Origin: Micromonospora sp. WMMD1128
Lineage (GTDB): Bacteria; Actinomycetota; Actinomycetes; Mycobacteriales; Micromonosporaceae
Direction of reading: 5' to 3'
DNA: 64,000 nt
Assembly: GCF_027497235.1 (NCBI RefSeq)
Contig: NZ_CP114902.1
Span: 4,738,001 to 4,802,000, forward strand
The notes beneath the pieces are model-generated. The model saw nothing but the letters and a program-made list of their open reading frames with translations. It searched no databases and was not told the origin of the DNA. Numbering within the stretch: the first letter of the stretch is position 1; every line of letters starts with the position of its first letter. This document shows positions 44,305 to 57,036 of the stretch, one piece after another. Both the position numbers and the translations under genes were made by a program.

Positions 44305-44910
44305 ATGGCTGCAGGCTACGTCCGCCCCGCGCGTCCCGAGGACATCGCCGAGATCGCACGCATCCAGCTCGCGACCTGGCGGGTCGCGTACCGCCGGATC
44401 CTGCCCCGACACGTGCTCGACAACCTGGACGAGGCGTACCTCGCCCGGCGGTGGGGCGCGGCGGTGCAGGAGCCGCCCTCGGGCGCGCACCGGGTGCTTG
44501 TCGCCGTCGAACAGGCGGCGCAATCCTATCTGGTGGGGTTCGCCGCCTCCGGTCCGGCCGACGCCGAGGCGCTGGCCCCCGGCGAGCCGGCCGACGCGCT
44601 CACCCCGGGCCTGGCGGCGGTGACCGACCTGCTTGTCGAGCCGCGCTGGGGTCGGCGCGGGCACGGCAGCCGGCTGCTCGCCGCCGCGGTCGAGCACTGG
44701 CGCGACGACGGGTTCACCCGGGCGGTGGCGTGGGTGTTCGACGCGGACGCGGCGACCCGGGCGTTCCTCGGCTCGACCGGCTGGGAGCCGGACGGCGCGA
44801 CCCGGGCGCTCGACGTGGACGACATGCTGGTCCCCCAACTCCGCCTACACGTCGCCGTCCCAGAGGCGGCCCAGCCCTTGTCCCAGCCCCCGTCGGCGCC
44901 GCCCCCTTGA
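44305..44910 (+). CDS. GNAT family N-acetyltransferase
   Basis: 201 residues. Acetyl-CoA loop in LLVEPRWGRRGHGSRLLAAA (about 110-128) and a C-terminal ATRAFLGSTGWEPDG motif. The N-terminal EIARIQLATWRVAYRRILP is typical of the same subgroup as the 42506 gene. A Pro/Ala-rich tail follows residue 185. Substrate unknown. Ends immediately before a family B palindrome. Confidence 0.85.
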   Translation: MAAGYVRPARPEDIAEIARIQLATWRVAYRRILPRHVLDNLDEAYLARRWGAAVQEPPSGAHRVLVAVEQAAQSYLVGFAASGPADAEALAPGEPADALTPGLAAVTDLLVEPRWGRRGHGSRLLAAAVEHWRDDGFTRAVAWVFDADAATRAFLGSTGWEPDGATRALDVDDMLVPQLRLHVAVPEAAQPLSQPPSAPPP

Positions 44911-44915
44911 GCGCG

Positions 44916-44972
44916 TTGATCATGAAGTTAGCGGCGTGTTCGATCTCCGTCATCGCCGCCAACTTCATGGTC
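44916..44972. repeat. Palindromic repeat, family B (copy 3)
   Basis: TTGATCATGAAGTTAGCGGC (44916-44935) pairs with GCCGCCAACTTCATGGTC (44955-44972). It fills the gap between two convergent GNAT genes and overlaps the last codons and stop of the right-hand one, so it may act as a shared terminator. Confidence 0.85.
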
Positions 44973-45471
44973 GCCGAGGCGGGCGGCCGGATCGCCCCTC
45001 GGGGGTGGGGTGGGGGAGTTCAGCGATGAGTTCCTCGTCCTCCATGGCGCCCGTAGGGTGGAAGCCCAGGGACGAGTACAGGGCGACGGCCGCGGTGTTG
45101 TCCGGGTGGTAGCTCAGGCGGACCGGGTGACCCGCCTGCGCCAGGTGTCCGGCGAGCGTGCGTACGGTGGCCCGGCCCACGCCCCGGCCCTGCTCGGCGG
45201 CGTCGATCATCATGCCGCCGATCCAGCGCGAGCCGTCGTCGTCCACGCCCCACATGACGTGCCCCACCACGGTCTCGTCGGCGTACACGGCGAGCGAGTT
45301 CCAGACGTCCGAGTGCGTGGTGAGCAGCAGGTAACGGGCGGCCAGGGCCGGCACGAAGCCGCGCTGGTCGTCGCGCGGGGCCACGTCGGCCACCGGCCGC
45401 CAGTTGTCGTCGCCCACCGGGCGCAGGGTCACCCGGCGACCGAGGCGGTCGCGCTCCCCAGAATCGATCAT
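44965..45471 (-). CDS. GNAT family N-acetyltransferase
   Basis: 168 residues. Motif A is GGMMIDAAEQGRGVGRATVRTL (loop QGRGVGRA), followed by NTAAVALYSSLGFHPTG. The N-terminal LRPVGDDNWRPVADVAP resembles diamine or spermidine acetyltransferase-like GNATs, but the substrate is not assignable. ATG 45469-45471 lacks a Shine-Dalgarno; TAGGCT is 7 nt upstream. The 3' end (GRSGRPPRRP) runs into the family B palindrome and may be an acquired tail. Confidence 0.85.
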   Translation of the reverse strand: MIDSGERDRLGRRVTLRPVGDDNWRPVADVAPRDDQRGFVPALAARYLLLTTHSDVWNSLAVYADETVVGHVMWGVDDDGSRWIGGMMIDAAEQGRGVGRATVRTLAGHLAQAGHPVRLSYHPDNTAAVALYSSLGFHPTGAMEDEELIAELPHPTPEGRSGRPPRRP

Positions 45472-45478
45472 GACCGTC

Positions 45479-45484
45479 AGCCTA
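45479..45484 (-). promoter_or_regulatory. -10 hexamer TAGGCT for leaderless GNAT gene
   Basis: Minus-strand TAGGCT ends 7 nt before the ATG at 45471; identical in sequence to the element before the 44305 gene. Confidence 0.5.
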
Positions 45485-45540
45485 GGATCCGGGCCCACCC
45501 CTCGACCGCCAATTTTCGCCGAGCCACGGCGGCAGGCGTG

Positions 45541-45600
45541 TTAAGCGGGGGCCCCTGCTATGCAGAAAGCGTTAAGCGGGGGCCCCTCCTTACGTCAGGC
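45541..45600. repeat. Intergenic repeat, family E (copy 2, doubled)
   Basis: GTTAAGCGGGGGCCCCT occurs twice (about 45539-45555 and 45571-45587), separated by GCTATGCAGAAAGC. The reverse complement reads AAGGAGGGGCCCCCGCTTAA then CGC, matching the 27188 element. It ends at the dapB stop codon. Confidence 0.75.
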
Positions 45601-45602
45601 GC

Positions 45603-50206
<4,604 letters not shown>

Positions 50207-50388
50207 GTGCTGTGGTGCTCCTTCGCGTCGTCGGCCGACGACACGGGAACTGCTCAGGCGGCCGGTCTTCGATCGAAGCGCCCGGGGGCCGGCTCGTCTG
50301 CCGGGGTTCCCGGGGGCCACTACCGGAGACCGGTGCTGACCGGCTCCCTCTCGGGTCGTCGCGGCCGGGTTTCTCGGTGGTACCGGAA

Positions 50389-50418
50389 CGGGGGAGCAGC
50401 CGAGCGGCCACTCCCCCG
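50389..50418. terminator. rpsO-pnp intergenic hairpin
   Basis: CGGGGGAG (50389-50396) pairs with CTCCCCCG (50411-50418), with an inner CCG/CGG dyad, 5 nt after the rpsO stop. It may terminate rpsO or act as an RNase processing site before pnp, as in other bacteria. The remaining ~180 nt to pnp is GC-rich with no other assigned feature. Confidence 0.7.
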
Positions 50419-50423
50419 TCAGG

Positions 50424-50693
50424 TCATCGACGCAGGCCGAGCCGCTCGATGAGCGACCGGTAGCGGTTGATGTCCTTCTTCTGGACGTAGTTGAGCAGCC
50501 GCCGGCGCCGGCCGACCAGCAGCAGCAGCCCACGGCGGCTGTGGTGGTCGTGCTTGTGCACCTTCAGGTGCTCGGTGAGCTCGGCGATCCGCTTGGTCAG
50601 GACCGCGACCTGCACCTCCGGCGAACCGGTGTCGCCGTCGGCGGTCGCGTACTCCTGGCGGATCTTGGCTTTGGCTTCCTGGTCGAGCGCCAT
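50424..50693 (-). CDS. rpsO: 30S ribosomal protein S15
   Basis: 89 residues, full length for bacterial S15. [17 protein letters not shown] and [25 protein letters not shown] contain the conserved 16S rRNA-binding residues. ATG 50691-50693 follows GGGAGAAC. In the usual ribF-rpsO-pnp order. Confidence 0.97.
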   Translation of the reverse strand: MALDQEAKAKIRQEYATADGDTGSPEVQVAVLTKRIAELTEHLKVHKHDHHSRRGLLLLVGRRRRLLNYVQKKDINRYRSLIERLGLRR

Positions 50694-50866
50694 GTTCTCC
50701 CTGTTTCGTGGGTGGTTCGATGAGGTCCGTCGGAGCGGTCGTGGTGACCGGTGCGACGGACCGGTTCCTCGCACCCGCGGCGTCGTGCAGGCACGCGAGG
50801 CCCCCGTCGGTCAGCCGACGTCACCCGTCAGCCTACCAGCCCCGGCCCGGGGCGGCCGGCGCGCGG

Positions 50867-51793
50867 TCAGGACACCGCCCGGCGGGTACGCTCCACGTCC
50901 TCGGCGATCTGGGCGACAAGCGGCTCGATCGCATCGTACGTCAGTTGCCCACGCAGGTGTGCCACGAAGTCCAGGGCCAGCCGCTCGCCGTACAGGTCAC
51001 CGGTGAAGTCCAGCGCGTACGCCTCGACCCGGCGCTCCCGCCCGGAGAACGTCGGGTTCGTGCCGATCGACACCGCCGCGGCGAGGGGGTCGCCGCCCCG
51101 GCGCACCAGCCGGGCCGCGTACACGCCGTCGGCGGGCACCGCCGCGTACCTGTGGGTCAACAGGTTGGCGGTGGGGTAACCCAGCTCACGCCCGCGCTGG
51201 TCGCCGCGGACCACCACGCCCTCGACCCGGTGCGGTCGGCCGAGCGCCGCCGCCGCCGCCCGCACGTCACCCGCGTCGACGCAGGACCGGATGTACGTGG
51301 ACGAGAAGACGGTGCCCGCCTCGGCGACCAGCGGGGCGCCCTCCACGCCGAAGCCGAACGTGCGGCCCAGGCGCTCCAGCAGCGCCACGTCACCGGCCGC
51401 CCGGTGCCCGAACCGGAAGTTGTCGCCGACCACCACGAGCGCGGCGTGCAGGTGCTCGACCAGGATGTCGTGCACGAACGCCTCGGCCGGCAGCCGAGAG
51501 AACTCGGCGGTGAACGGCACCACGCAGAGCACGTCCACGCCGAGCGCCTCGATCAGCTCCGCCTTGCGGGCCGGCTCGGTGAGCACCGCCGGGTGCGAGC
51601 CGGGGCGTACCACCTCGGCCGGGTGCGGGTCGAACGTCACCACCACCGACCGGACGCCCAACTCCCGGGCGCGGGCCACGGCGTGGCCGATGGTGGCCTG
51701 GTGCCCCTGGTGCACCCCGTCGAAGACGCCGATGGTGACCACCGAGCGCCCCCAACCGCCGGGCGTCGCCTCGTACCCCCGCCACCGCTGCAT
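50867..51793 (-). CDS. ribF: Bifunctional riboflavin kinase/FAD synthetase
   Basis: 308 residues. The N-terminal FMN adenylyltransferase domain has VTIGVFDGVHQGHQATI (about 19-35, HxGH-like HQGH) and SSTYIRSCVDAGD; the C-terminal flavokinase domain has GRELGYPTANLL and TNPTFSGRERRVEAYALDF. Makes FMN and FAD from riboflavin. ATG 51791-51793 follows GAGGAGCGGC. It lies between truB and rpsO. Confidence 0.95.
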   Translation of the reverse strand: MQRWRGYEATPGGWGRSVVTIGVFDGVHQGHQATIGHAVARARELGVRSVVVTFDPHPAEVVRPGSHPAVLTEPARKAELIEALGVDVLCVVPFTAEFSRLPAEAFVHDILVEHLHAALVVVGDNFRFGHRAAGDVALLERLGRTFGFGVEGAPLVAEAGTVFSSTYIRSCVDAGDVRAAAAALGRPHRVEGVVVRGDQRGRELGYPTANLLTHRYAAVPADGVYAARLVRRGGDPLAAAVSIGTNPTFSGRERRVEAYALDFTGDLYGERLALDFVAHLRGQLTYDAIEPLVAQIAEDVERTRRAVS

Positions 51794-51850
51794 GCCGCTC
51801 CTCCCCTGTCCGCCCGCCCGGTCCCGGCCGGGGCCCTGCCGCCCGCGCCG

Positions 51851-52735
51851 TCAGGCCGGGGCCAGGACGATCTCCGCGCGGGCCCGCCCGTCCCGCTCGC
51901 TGACGATAGCGATCAGCCCGCCCGCCGGCCCGAATACCGCGTACGGCCCGGCGATGCCGGCCGGGTCCAGCGGCCCACCGTGGGAGAGCGTGCGCGCCTC
52001 CTCGACGGTGGCGTCCCGACGCGGGAAGAACCGCTGCGCGGCGGCGTCGAGCGGCAGGTTCACCAGCTCCGGCGCGCGCTCCTCCAACTGCGCCAGGGTG
52101 GCCGCCTCGGCCAGGTCGAAGCCGCCGACGGCGGTGCGGCGCAGCGCGGTGAGGTGGCCGCCGACCCCGAGCGCCAGGCCCGCGTCCCGGGCGACGGCCC
52201 GGATGTACGTCCCGGACGAGCAGGTCACGTCCACGTCCACGTCCACCACGTCCGGTGTGTCCCGGCGGATCGCCCGCACGTCCAGCTTGGCGATGGTGAC
52301 CCGGCGGGCGGGCAACTCGACGCTCTCCCCGTCCCGGACCCGCTTGTACGCCCGCTCGCCGTTGATCTTGATGGCGCTGACCGCGCTGGGCACCTGGTCG
52401 ATCTCGCCGGTGAGCGCCGCCAGCGCGGCGCGTACCGCGTCGTCGGTGACCATGCCGGCCGGCGTGCTCGCGACCACGTCACCCTCGGCGTCGTCGGTGA
52501 CCGTGGCCTGCCCCAGCCGGATCGTCGCCGCGTAGCTCTTGCCGGCGCCGATCACGTAGGTGAGCAGCCGGGTCGCCCGACCCACCCCGATCACCAGCAC
52601 GCCGGTGGCCATCGGGTCCAGCGTGCCGCCGTGCCCCACCCGGCGGGTCCGGGCCAGCCGCCGGATGCGGGCCACCACGTCGTGCGACGTCATGCCGCCG
52701 GGCTTGTCGACCACGATCAGACCGTCTGCGCTCAC
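51851..52735 (-). CDS. truB: tRNA pseudouridine(55) synthase TruB
   Basis: 294 residues. Motif I is DKPGGMTSHDVVARIRR; motif II, with the catalytic Asp, is GHGGTLDPMATGVLVIG (about 40-56); a C-terminal PUA-like region follows residue 235. Modifies U55 of the tRNA T-loop. GTG 52733-52735 begins VSADGLIVVDKP; CAGGCT lies 8 nt upstream and there is no Shine-Dalgarno. The open frame further upstream is a shadow of the divergent gene. Confidence 0.94.
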   Translation of the reverse strand: MSADGLIVVDKPGGMTSHDVVARIRRLARTRRVGHGGTLDPMATGVLVIGVGRATRLLTYVIGAGKSYAATIRLGQATVTDDAEGDVVASTPAGMVTDDAVRAALAALTGEIDQVPSAVSAIKINGERAYKRVRDGESVELPARRVTIAKLDVRAIRRDTPDVVDVDVDVTCSSGTYIRAVARDAGLALGVGGHLTALRRTAVGGFDLAEAATLAQLEERAPELVNLPLDAAAQRFFPRRDATVEEARTLSHGGPLDPAGIAGPYAVFGPAGGLIAIVSERDGRARAEIVLAPA

Positions 52736-52845
52736 GACCGCCAAGCCTGCCAGACGGCGACGATCAGCCCGGCCGGGGGATACCGTCCCGCTCACCCGAG
52801 GTGCCAAGATCGACCGCCCTCGTCGCGCCTGACCGGAAAGTCCCG

Positions 52846-53160
52846 ATGACCTCGTCGCCGAATCCCACCCCTCCCGCCGAGCCGCACCGCGCCCGGGTGG
52901 ACCTGCCCGACTGGATGCGCAACCCGGAGCCGGCCCGCCGTACGCCCGGTCGCCGCCTTTCCGACCTCGTCGACGGCGTACCGGCGCTGGCCGCCGTCCG
53001 GCAACGGTTCTGGGCATGGCAGGGCCGGTCGCGGTTCAGCGAACGACACCCGGCGGCCTCGGCAATCCTGTCCTTCGTGTTCGTCGCGGTGACCGCCACG
53101 CTGCTGGTCGGCGGCGCGTCATACCTCTTCTGGCGGATCACGCACCCCGGGGTGCGATGA
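52846..53160 (+). CDS. Small single-helix membrane protein with LPxWM motif
   Basis: 104 residues. Hydrophilic Pro-rich N-terminus with VDLPDWMRNPEPA near residue 18, a basic amphipathic region and one C-terminal helix (about 76-98). I do not recognise a family. ATG 52846 follows GGAAAG. The LP-x-WM motif is shared with the next gene, 40 nt downstream, suggesting a functionally linked pair. Confidence 0.7.
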   Translation: MTSSPNPTPPAEPHRARVDLPDWMRNPEPARRTPGRRLSDLVDGVPALAAVRQRFWAWQGRSRFSERHPAASAILSFVFVAVTATLLVGGASYLFWRITHPGVR

Positions 53161-53200
53161 TCATGCCCTCCCCCGACCCGTCAGCCACCAGGACCGCCAG

Positions 53201-54136
53201 ATGAACGAGCACGGGACCACGCCGGCCGAGCCGGACCCGCACCTGGTCGCCACCCGCGGCGACGGGGTACGACTGCCGAGTTGGATGACCGGCGAGGACG
53301 CGGCCACCCCGCTGACCCGCGGTGAGCGGTTCCGGCTGCGGTGGCGACGACAGCGCGGCAAGCGCCACGTCGCGCTCGTGGCGGTGCTCGCGCTGGCACT
53401 GATCGGCGGGACGGTCGTCCTCGGTCGCGTCACCGTCGACCGGATCCGGGCCGGCACGGCCGCCACGTCGTCCTCCCTCAGCCCGTCGCCGCCGCCGATC
53501 AGCCAGGTCGGCGAACCACGCGACCTGTTCGCCGGGACCGTCGGCGCGGACTTCGCGGTGGGCGAGGCCGGGATCGTCCTGCCCCGGGCGACCGCGCAGG
53601 GACCGTTCACCGCCCGCGAGGTCGGCGCCGCCCTGTCCCGGGTCCGCGCGGCGCTCGTGCAGGCCCGGCTCGACCTCAGCATGATCGTGGGCGACCCGGA
53701 GCCGTTCCTCGCGCTGCTGGCGCCGGCAACCCGGGACCGACTCCGCCCGGACTTCGACGGTGCGGCCTTCCTCAACTACGCCACGCGGTCCGACTCGCGC
53801 CAACACCCGGAGGAGACCCGAGTCCGGGGCGACATGCGCTACCGGGCCACCACCGCCGAGGACGGCACCCCCGTCCTGGAGATCACCACCGAATACGTCT
53901 GGATGTACGCGTACGACGTGGCCCGAACCGCGCCGGGTCGGGCCGGCCTGGCCACGATCCGGGACCGGGTGGTCTGGTTCGTCCCCCGGCCGGACGGACT
54001 GCCGGCGGCCCGGCGCGGCCTCTGGCTCGTCTCGGCGGAAGCCGCCACGAACAACGTCGACTGCGCCCGACTGGCCGAGGGGTTCTTCGTGGTCCAGTCG
54101 TGGGTCGGCGGGTCGGGCTCGTTCCAGCCCTGCTGA
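53201..54136 (+). CDS. Membrane-anchored hypothetical protein
   Basis: 311 residues. N-terminal cytoplasmic segment with GVRLPSWMTGED (about 22-33) and a basic patch, one helix at about 56-78, then a ~230-residue extracytoplasmic domain with one Cys near residue 294 and one at the C-terminus (SGSFQPC). No catalytic motif recognised. Shares the LPxWM motif with the upstream small protein and is probably cotranscribed. Converges on the MATE gene, 4 nt away. Confidence 0.8.
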   Translation: MNEHGTTPAEPDPHLVATRGDGVRLPSWMTGEDAATPLTRGERFRLRWRRQRGKRHVALVAVLALALIGGTVVLGRVTVDRIRAGTAATSSSLSPSPPPISQVGEPRDLFAGTVGADFAVGEAGIVLPRATAQGPFTAREVGAALSRVRAALVQARLDLSMIVGDPEPFLALLAPATRDRLRPDFDGAAFLNYATRSDSRQHPEETRVRGDMRYRATTAEDGTPVLEITTEYVWMYAYDVARTAPGRAGLATIRDRVVWFVPRPDGLPAARRGLWLVSAEAATNNVDCARLAEGFFVVQSWVGGSGSFQPC

Positions 54137-54140
54137 GGCG

Positions 54141-55463
54141 TCAGCGCACCGCGCCGACCACCGCCCACCCGCCGGAACGCAGCCGCAGCAGCAGGGCGAC
54201 CAGCCGGAGCACCACGAACAGCGTCAGCCCGGCCCAGATCCCGCCCAGCCCGAGGTCGAGGCCGTAGGCCAGCCAGATCGCCGGCAGGAACCCGCCGAAC
54301 GCCGCCACGATGGTCAGGTTGCGCAGGTAGCGCACGTCACCGGCGCCGATCAGCACCCCGTCGAGGGCGAACACCACGCCGCCGATCGGCTGGAGCGCCG
54401 CGAGCCAGGGCCACGCCACCATGGCCTGCTCGCGTACCTGCGGATCGGAGCTGAACCAACCCGGCACCAGGCCGACGCCGGCGGCGATCAGCACCGCGAA
54501 CGCCACGCCGCACAGCCCGCCGAGCACCGCGACGCGGCGGGCGAGGAAGCGCGCGCCGGGCGCGTCACCCGCGCCGAGCGCGGCCCCGACCAGCGACTGC
54601 GCGGCGATCGCGAGGGCGTCCAGCACCAGCGTGGTGAAGAACCAGAGTTGTACGGCGATCTGGTGCGCGCCGACCGCGGCGGCGCCGAACCGGGCCGCGA
54701 CGGCGGTCGCGGACAGGAAGCTCGCCTGGAACGCCACGCCCCGGACCAGCAGGTCGCGGCCGAGCACCAACTGCTGGACGATCACCCGGGGCTGGGGCCG
54801 CAGCGAGACCCGCTCGCGCACCAGCGCCGCCGCGAAGAGGCAGCCGGAGAGCGTCTGCGCGACCGCGTTCGCCACCGCCGAGCCGACCAGGCCCAGCCCG
54901 GCCGGATAGACCAGCAGCGGGCAGAGCAGCGCGGAGAGCAGGTTGGGGGCGAGCACGAACAGCAGCGGCCGGCGGGTGTCCTGGATCCCCCGCAACCACC
55001 CGTTGCCGGCGGCGGCGAGCAGCAGGCCGGGCGCGCCGAGCACCGCGATCCGCAGCCATCCGGCGGCGGCGTCGGCCACCTCGCCGGAGCCGCCGACGAG
55101 GGTACGCGCCAGCGCGCCCCCGCCGATCGCCATGGCGACCGCCACCAGCACGCCGGCGGTCAGCGCCAGCCAGGACGCCTGAACGCCCTCGGCAACCGCG
55201 GCGGCCCGGTCCCCCGCACCGAACCGGCGGGCGGACCGTCCCGTGGTGCCGTACGCGACGACCGCGCCGATCCAGGCGATCAACGTCATGACCGTGCCGC
55301 CGATCGCGAGCGCGGCGAGCGGCACCCGACCGAGGTGGCCGACCACCGCGGTGTCGACGAGCACGTAGACCGGCTCGGCGGCCAGCACCACCAGGGCGGG
55401 CAGTGCGAGCGCGGCGATCCGCCGGGGCGAGGCGGCGGTGGCGGGGGCGGTGGTCGTGCTCAT
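54141..55463 (-). CDS. MATE family efflux transporter (DinF-like)
   Basis: 440 residues, twelve helices in two MatE halves. Landmarks: VDTAVVGHLGRVPLAALAIGG, GWLRGIQDTRRPL and the second-half GVLIGAGDVRYLRNL. Exports drugs or other organic cations using a Na+ or proton gradient. ATG 55461-55463; a CAGGAT hexamer 8 nt upstream suggests a leaderless start. Substrate unknown. Confidence 0.9.
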   Translation of the reverse strand: MSTTTAPATAASPRRIAALALPALVVLAAEPVYVLVDTAVVGHLGRVPLAALAIGGTVMTLIAWIGAVVAYGTTGRSARRFGAGDRAAAVAEGVQASWLALTAGVLVAVAMAIGGGALARTLVGGSGEVADAAAGWLRIAVLGAPGLLLAAAGNGWLRGIQDTRRPLLFVLAPNLLSALLCPLLVYPAGLGLVGSAVANAVAQTLSGCLFAAALVRERVSLRPQPRVIVQQLVLGRDLLVRGVAFQASFLSATAVAARFGAAAVGAHQIAVQLWFFTTLVLDALAIAAQSLVGAALGAGDAPGARFLARRVAVLGGLCGVAFAVLIAAGVGLVPGWFSSDPQVREQAMVAWPWLAALQPIGGVVFALDGVLIGAGDVRYLRNLTIVAAFGGFLPAIWLAYGLDLGLGGIWAGLTLFVVLRLVALLLRLRSGGWAVVGAVR

Positions 55464-55522
55464 CGCCGCCGATCCTGGCACGACTTCGGTAAGGCACGCA
55501 AGCCTCATGGCTGCTTACTCAC

Positions 55523-55641
55523 ATGCTCGGTACTGCTTGCTCAGGTCGCTCGGTGCTGCTTGCTCAGGTCACTCGGTGCTGCTTGCTCAGGTCACTCGGT
55601 GCTGCTTGCTCAGGTCACTCGGTGCTGCTTGCTCAGGTCAC
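55523..55641. repeat. 23-bp tandem repeat at the 3' end of a kinase gene
   Basis: TCAGG recurs at 55541, 55564, 55587, 55610 and 55633, exactly 23 nt apart; the unit reads GGTCACTCGGTGCTGCTTGC then TCA. One unit contains the stop and last codons of the kinase gene on the minus strand (encoding LSKQHRVT), so the array looks like expansion of that gene's 3' end. Confidence 0.9.
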
Positions 55642-56134
55642 TCAGGAAGCGCGCGACGTCGTGCCGGCCGCGCAGGCGGTGGAACGGCAGGGCGGGGGCG
55701 CACTCGGCGACTGCCGCCAGCACCCGGGGACGGGAGTCGCGCGGGTAGCGCCAGATGTACCGCAGAAAGTCGAGATCGACCCGCTCCCGGCAGCCGTCGG
55801 GAAGATCGGGCCGGGGCGCGGCACGGCGGGCCCAGCGGCGGCGCAGCACCCGGGTCAGGCATCGCCACCGGGGCGGGTCGCAGAGCACCAGCAGGTCGGC
55901 ACGGGGCAGCCGGAGATCGAGGGTGCTGGCATAGTTGCCGTCCATCACCCAGGCCGGACGGGCGGCCAGCGCGGCCACCTCGGCGCGGAAGTCGGCAGGT
56001 TGCGGCGCGGTCCAGCCGGGCCGCCAGTAGTGCCGGTCGAGATAAATCAGGGGAAGGTCGAGCCGCCGGGCCAGCGCAGCGGCGAGCGTGCTCTTGCCGG
56101 CACCGGAGCTTCCGACGACCAGGATGCGGCGCAC
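55610..56134 (-). CDS. P-loop nucleoside/adenylate kinase-like protein
   Basis: 174 residues. Walker A is VVGSSGAGKST (about 5-15); YLDRHYWRPGW, MDGNYASTLDLRLPRADL and the Arg-rich WRCLTRVLRRR resemble topology-modulation FlaR/adenylate-kinase-like proteins. Substrate unknown. GTG 56132-56134 with TACCGT 6 nt upstream and no Shine-Dalgarno (leaderless). The last codons lie inside the 23-bp tandem array, so length may vary between strains. Confidence 0.83.
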   Translation of the reverse strand: MRRILVVGSSGAGKSTLAAALARRLDLPLIYLDRHYWRPGWTAPQPADFRAEVAALAARPAWVMDGNYASTLDLRLPRADLLVLCDPPRWRCLTRVLRRRWARRAAPRPDLPDGCRERVDLDFLRYIWRYPRDSRPRVLAAVAECAPALPFHRLRGRHDVARFLSDLSKQHRVT

Positions 56135-56164
56135 CGGACGACGGTAACGTCGTCGCCCCTCGTC

Positions 56165-56225
56165 GGACGGCCGACCCGACGGCGGCGCTGCACCGACGGC
56201 GGCGCTGCACCGACGGTGGCGCTGC
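56165..56225. repeat. 18-bp imperfect tandem repeat
   Basis: CGGCGGCGCTGCACCGAC recurs about three times (last copy CGGTGGCGCTGCGGAC) directly upstream of the kinase promoter. Short and low-complexity; no function evident. Confidence 0.6.
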
Positions 56226-56395
56226 GGACGTCGCCGCTCGGCCGGAGGTGATCTCGGCCCTTCGCCTACGACGATCCGGTTGCTGCTCAGCCTTGGCGTG
56301 GGCTCCGGTGACCCGTGCGGCGGTGACGTCGGCACGTGGTCGGGCGACGCGGTGCGGCGCCGGGACCAGCCGGCGTCACCGCCGGACGGCCTGCG

Positions 56396-56494
56396 TCACT
56401 GACGAGTGTCCATCGACGTCTGCAGCGCACGGCGCATCTGCTCGCGCGCCTCGTCGGTGGTGGTCTCGGTCTGCGGCTTGCGCTTGCTGGGCAT
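56396..56494 (-). CDS. Small 32-residue hydrophilic protein
   Basis: ATG 56492-56494 with AAGGA 8 nt upstream opens 32 codons of a highly charged peptide (starts MPSKRKPQTETTTDEAREQM). No helix, signal or cysteine. The good ribosome site and codon use are the support; I do not recognise a family. The 329-nt gap upstream contains an AT-richer patch (about 56747-56775) that could hold its promoter. Confidence 0.5.
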   Translation of the reverse strand: MPSKRKPQTETTTDEAREQMRRALQTSMDTRQ

Positions 56495-56823
56495 GTGAGT
56501 GTCCTTCCAGGGTGCGGACCGCCGAGGCACGGCGGCCCTACGGGCGCCCGACGTTCCGGCTCGTCGCGACAACCGTCGCGCCACGACCGGGAGTCGTCGG
56601 CCTGCTGAGCGCCCGGCAGCGGTCCGGGATCACCGGAGCGGCTCGCCTGGCAGCGTGAGCCCGGGTCGGTCTGACCCTGGAGGGAGGGGACGCCGGGTGT
56701 GGCACCACCGCCCGTGACCAGCGCCGCGAAGCGCCGGCCTCTCACCCAAATTAACGTTCACTTTCCAGATACTGCCCACTGTTCCCGCGATGCGGACAGG
56801 ACAAACCGTCGCCCGGAGACGTC

Positions 56824-57036
56824 TCAGCGGGCCAGGAAGTGCCAGCCCAGCCACCACCAGAAGCCGAACAGACCGATCCGGCCCACCGGCACCGGGCCCA
56901 CCTCGTATCGCATGACGAAGGCGCAGACGTCGGCCAGGGACGGGATCCGGGAATCCTCCCGGCGCGCGGCCCACTCGACGACCGCGAACAGCAGCAGCGC
57001 GGTCAGGAACCCCCCGATGGCAAGCGCGCGCATCAT
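56824..57036 (-). CDS. Small membrane protein (DUF6186-like)
   Basis: 70 residues with helices at about 4-22 and 52-68. The middle block EDSRIPSLADVCAFVMRYEVG followed by FWWWLGWHFLAR fits DUF6186-type actinobacterial proteins of unknown function. ATG 57034-57036 overlaps the stop of the upstream gene by 4 nt, so the two are coupled. Confidence 0.75.
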   Translation of the reverse strand: MMRALAIGGFLTALLLFAVVEWAARREDSRIPSLADVCAFVMRYEVGPVPVGRIGLFGFWWWLGWHFLAR

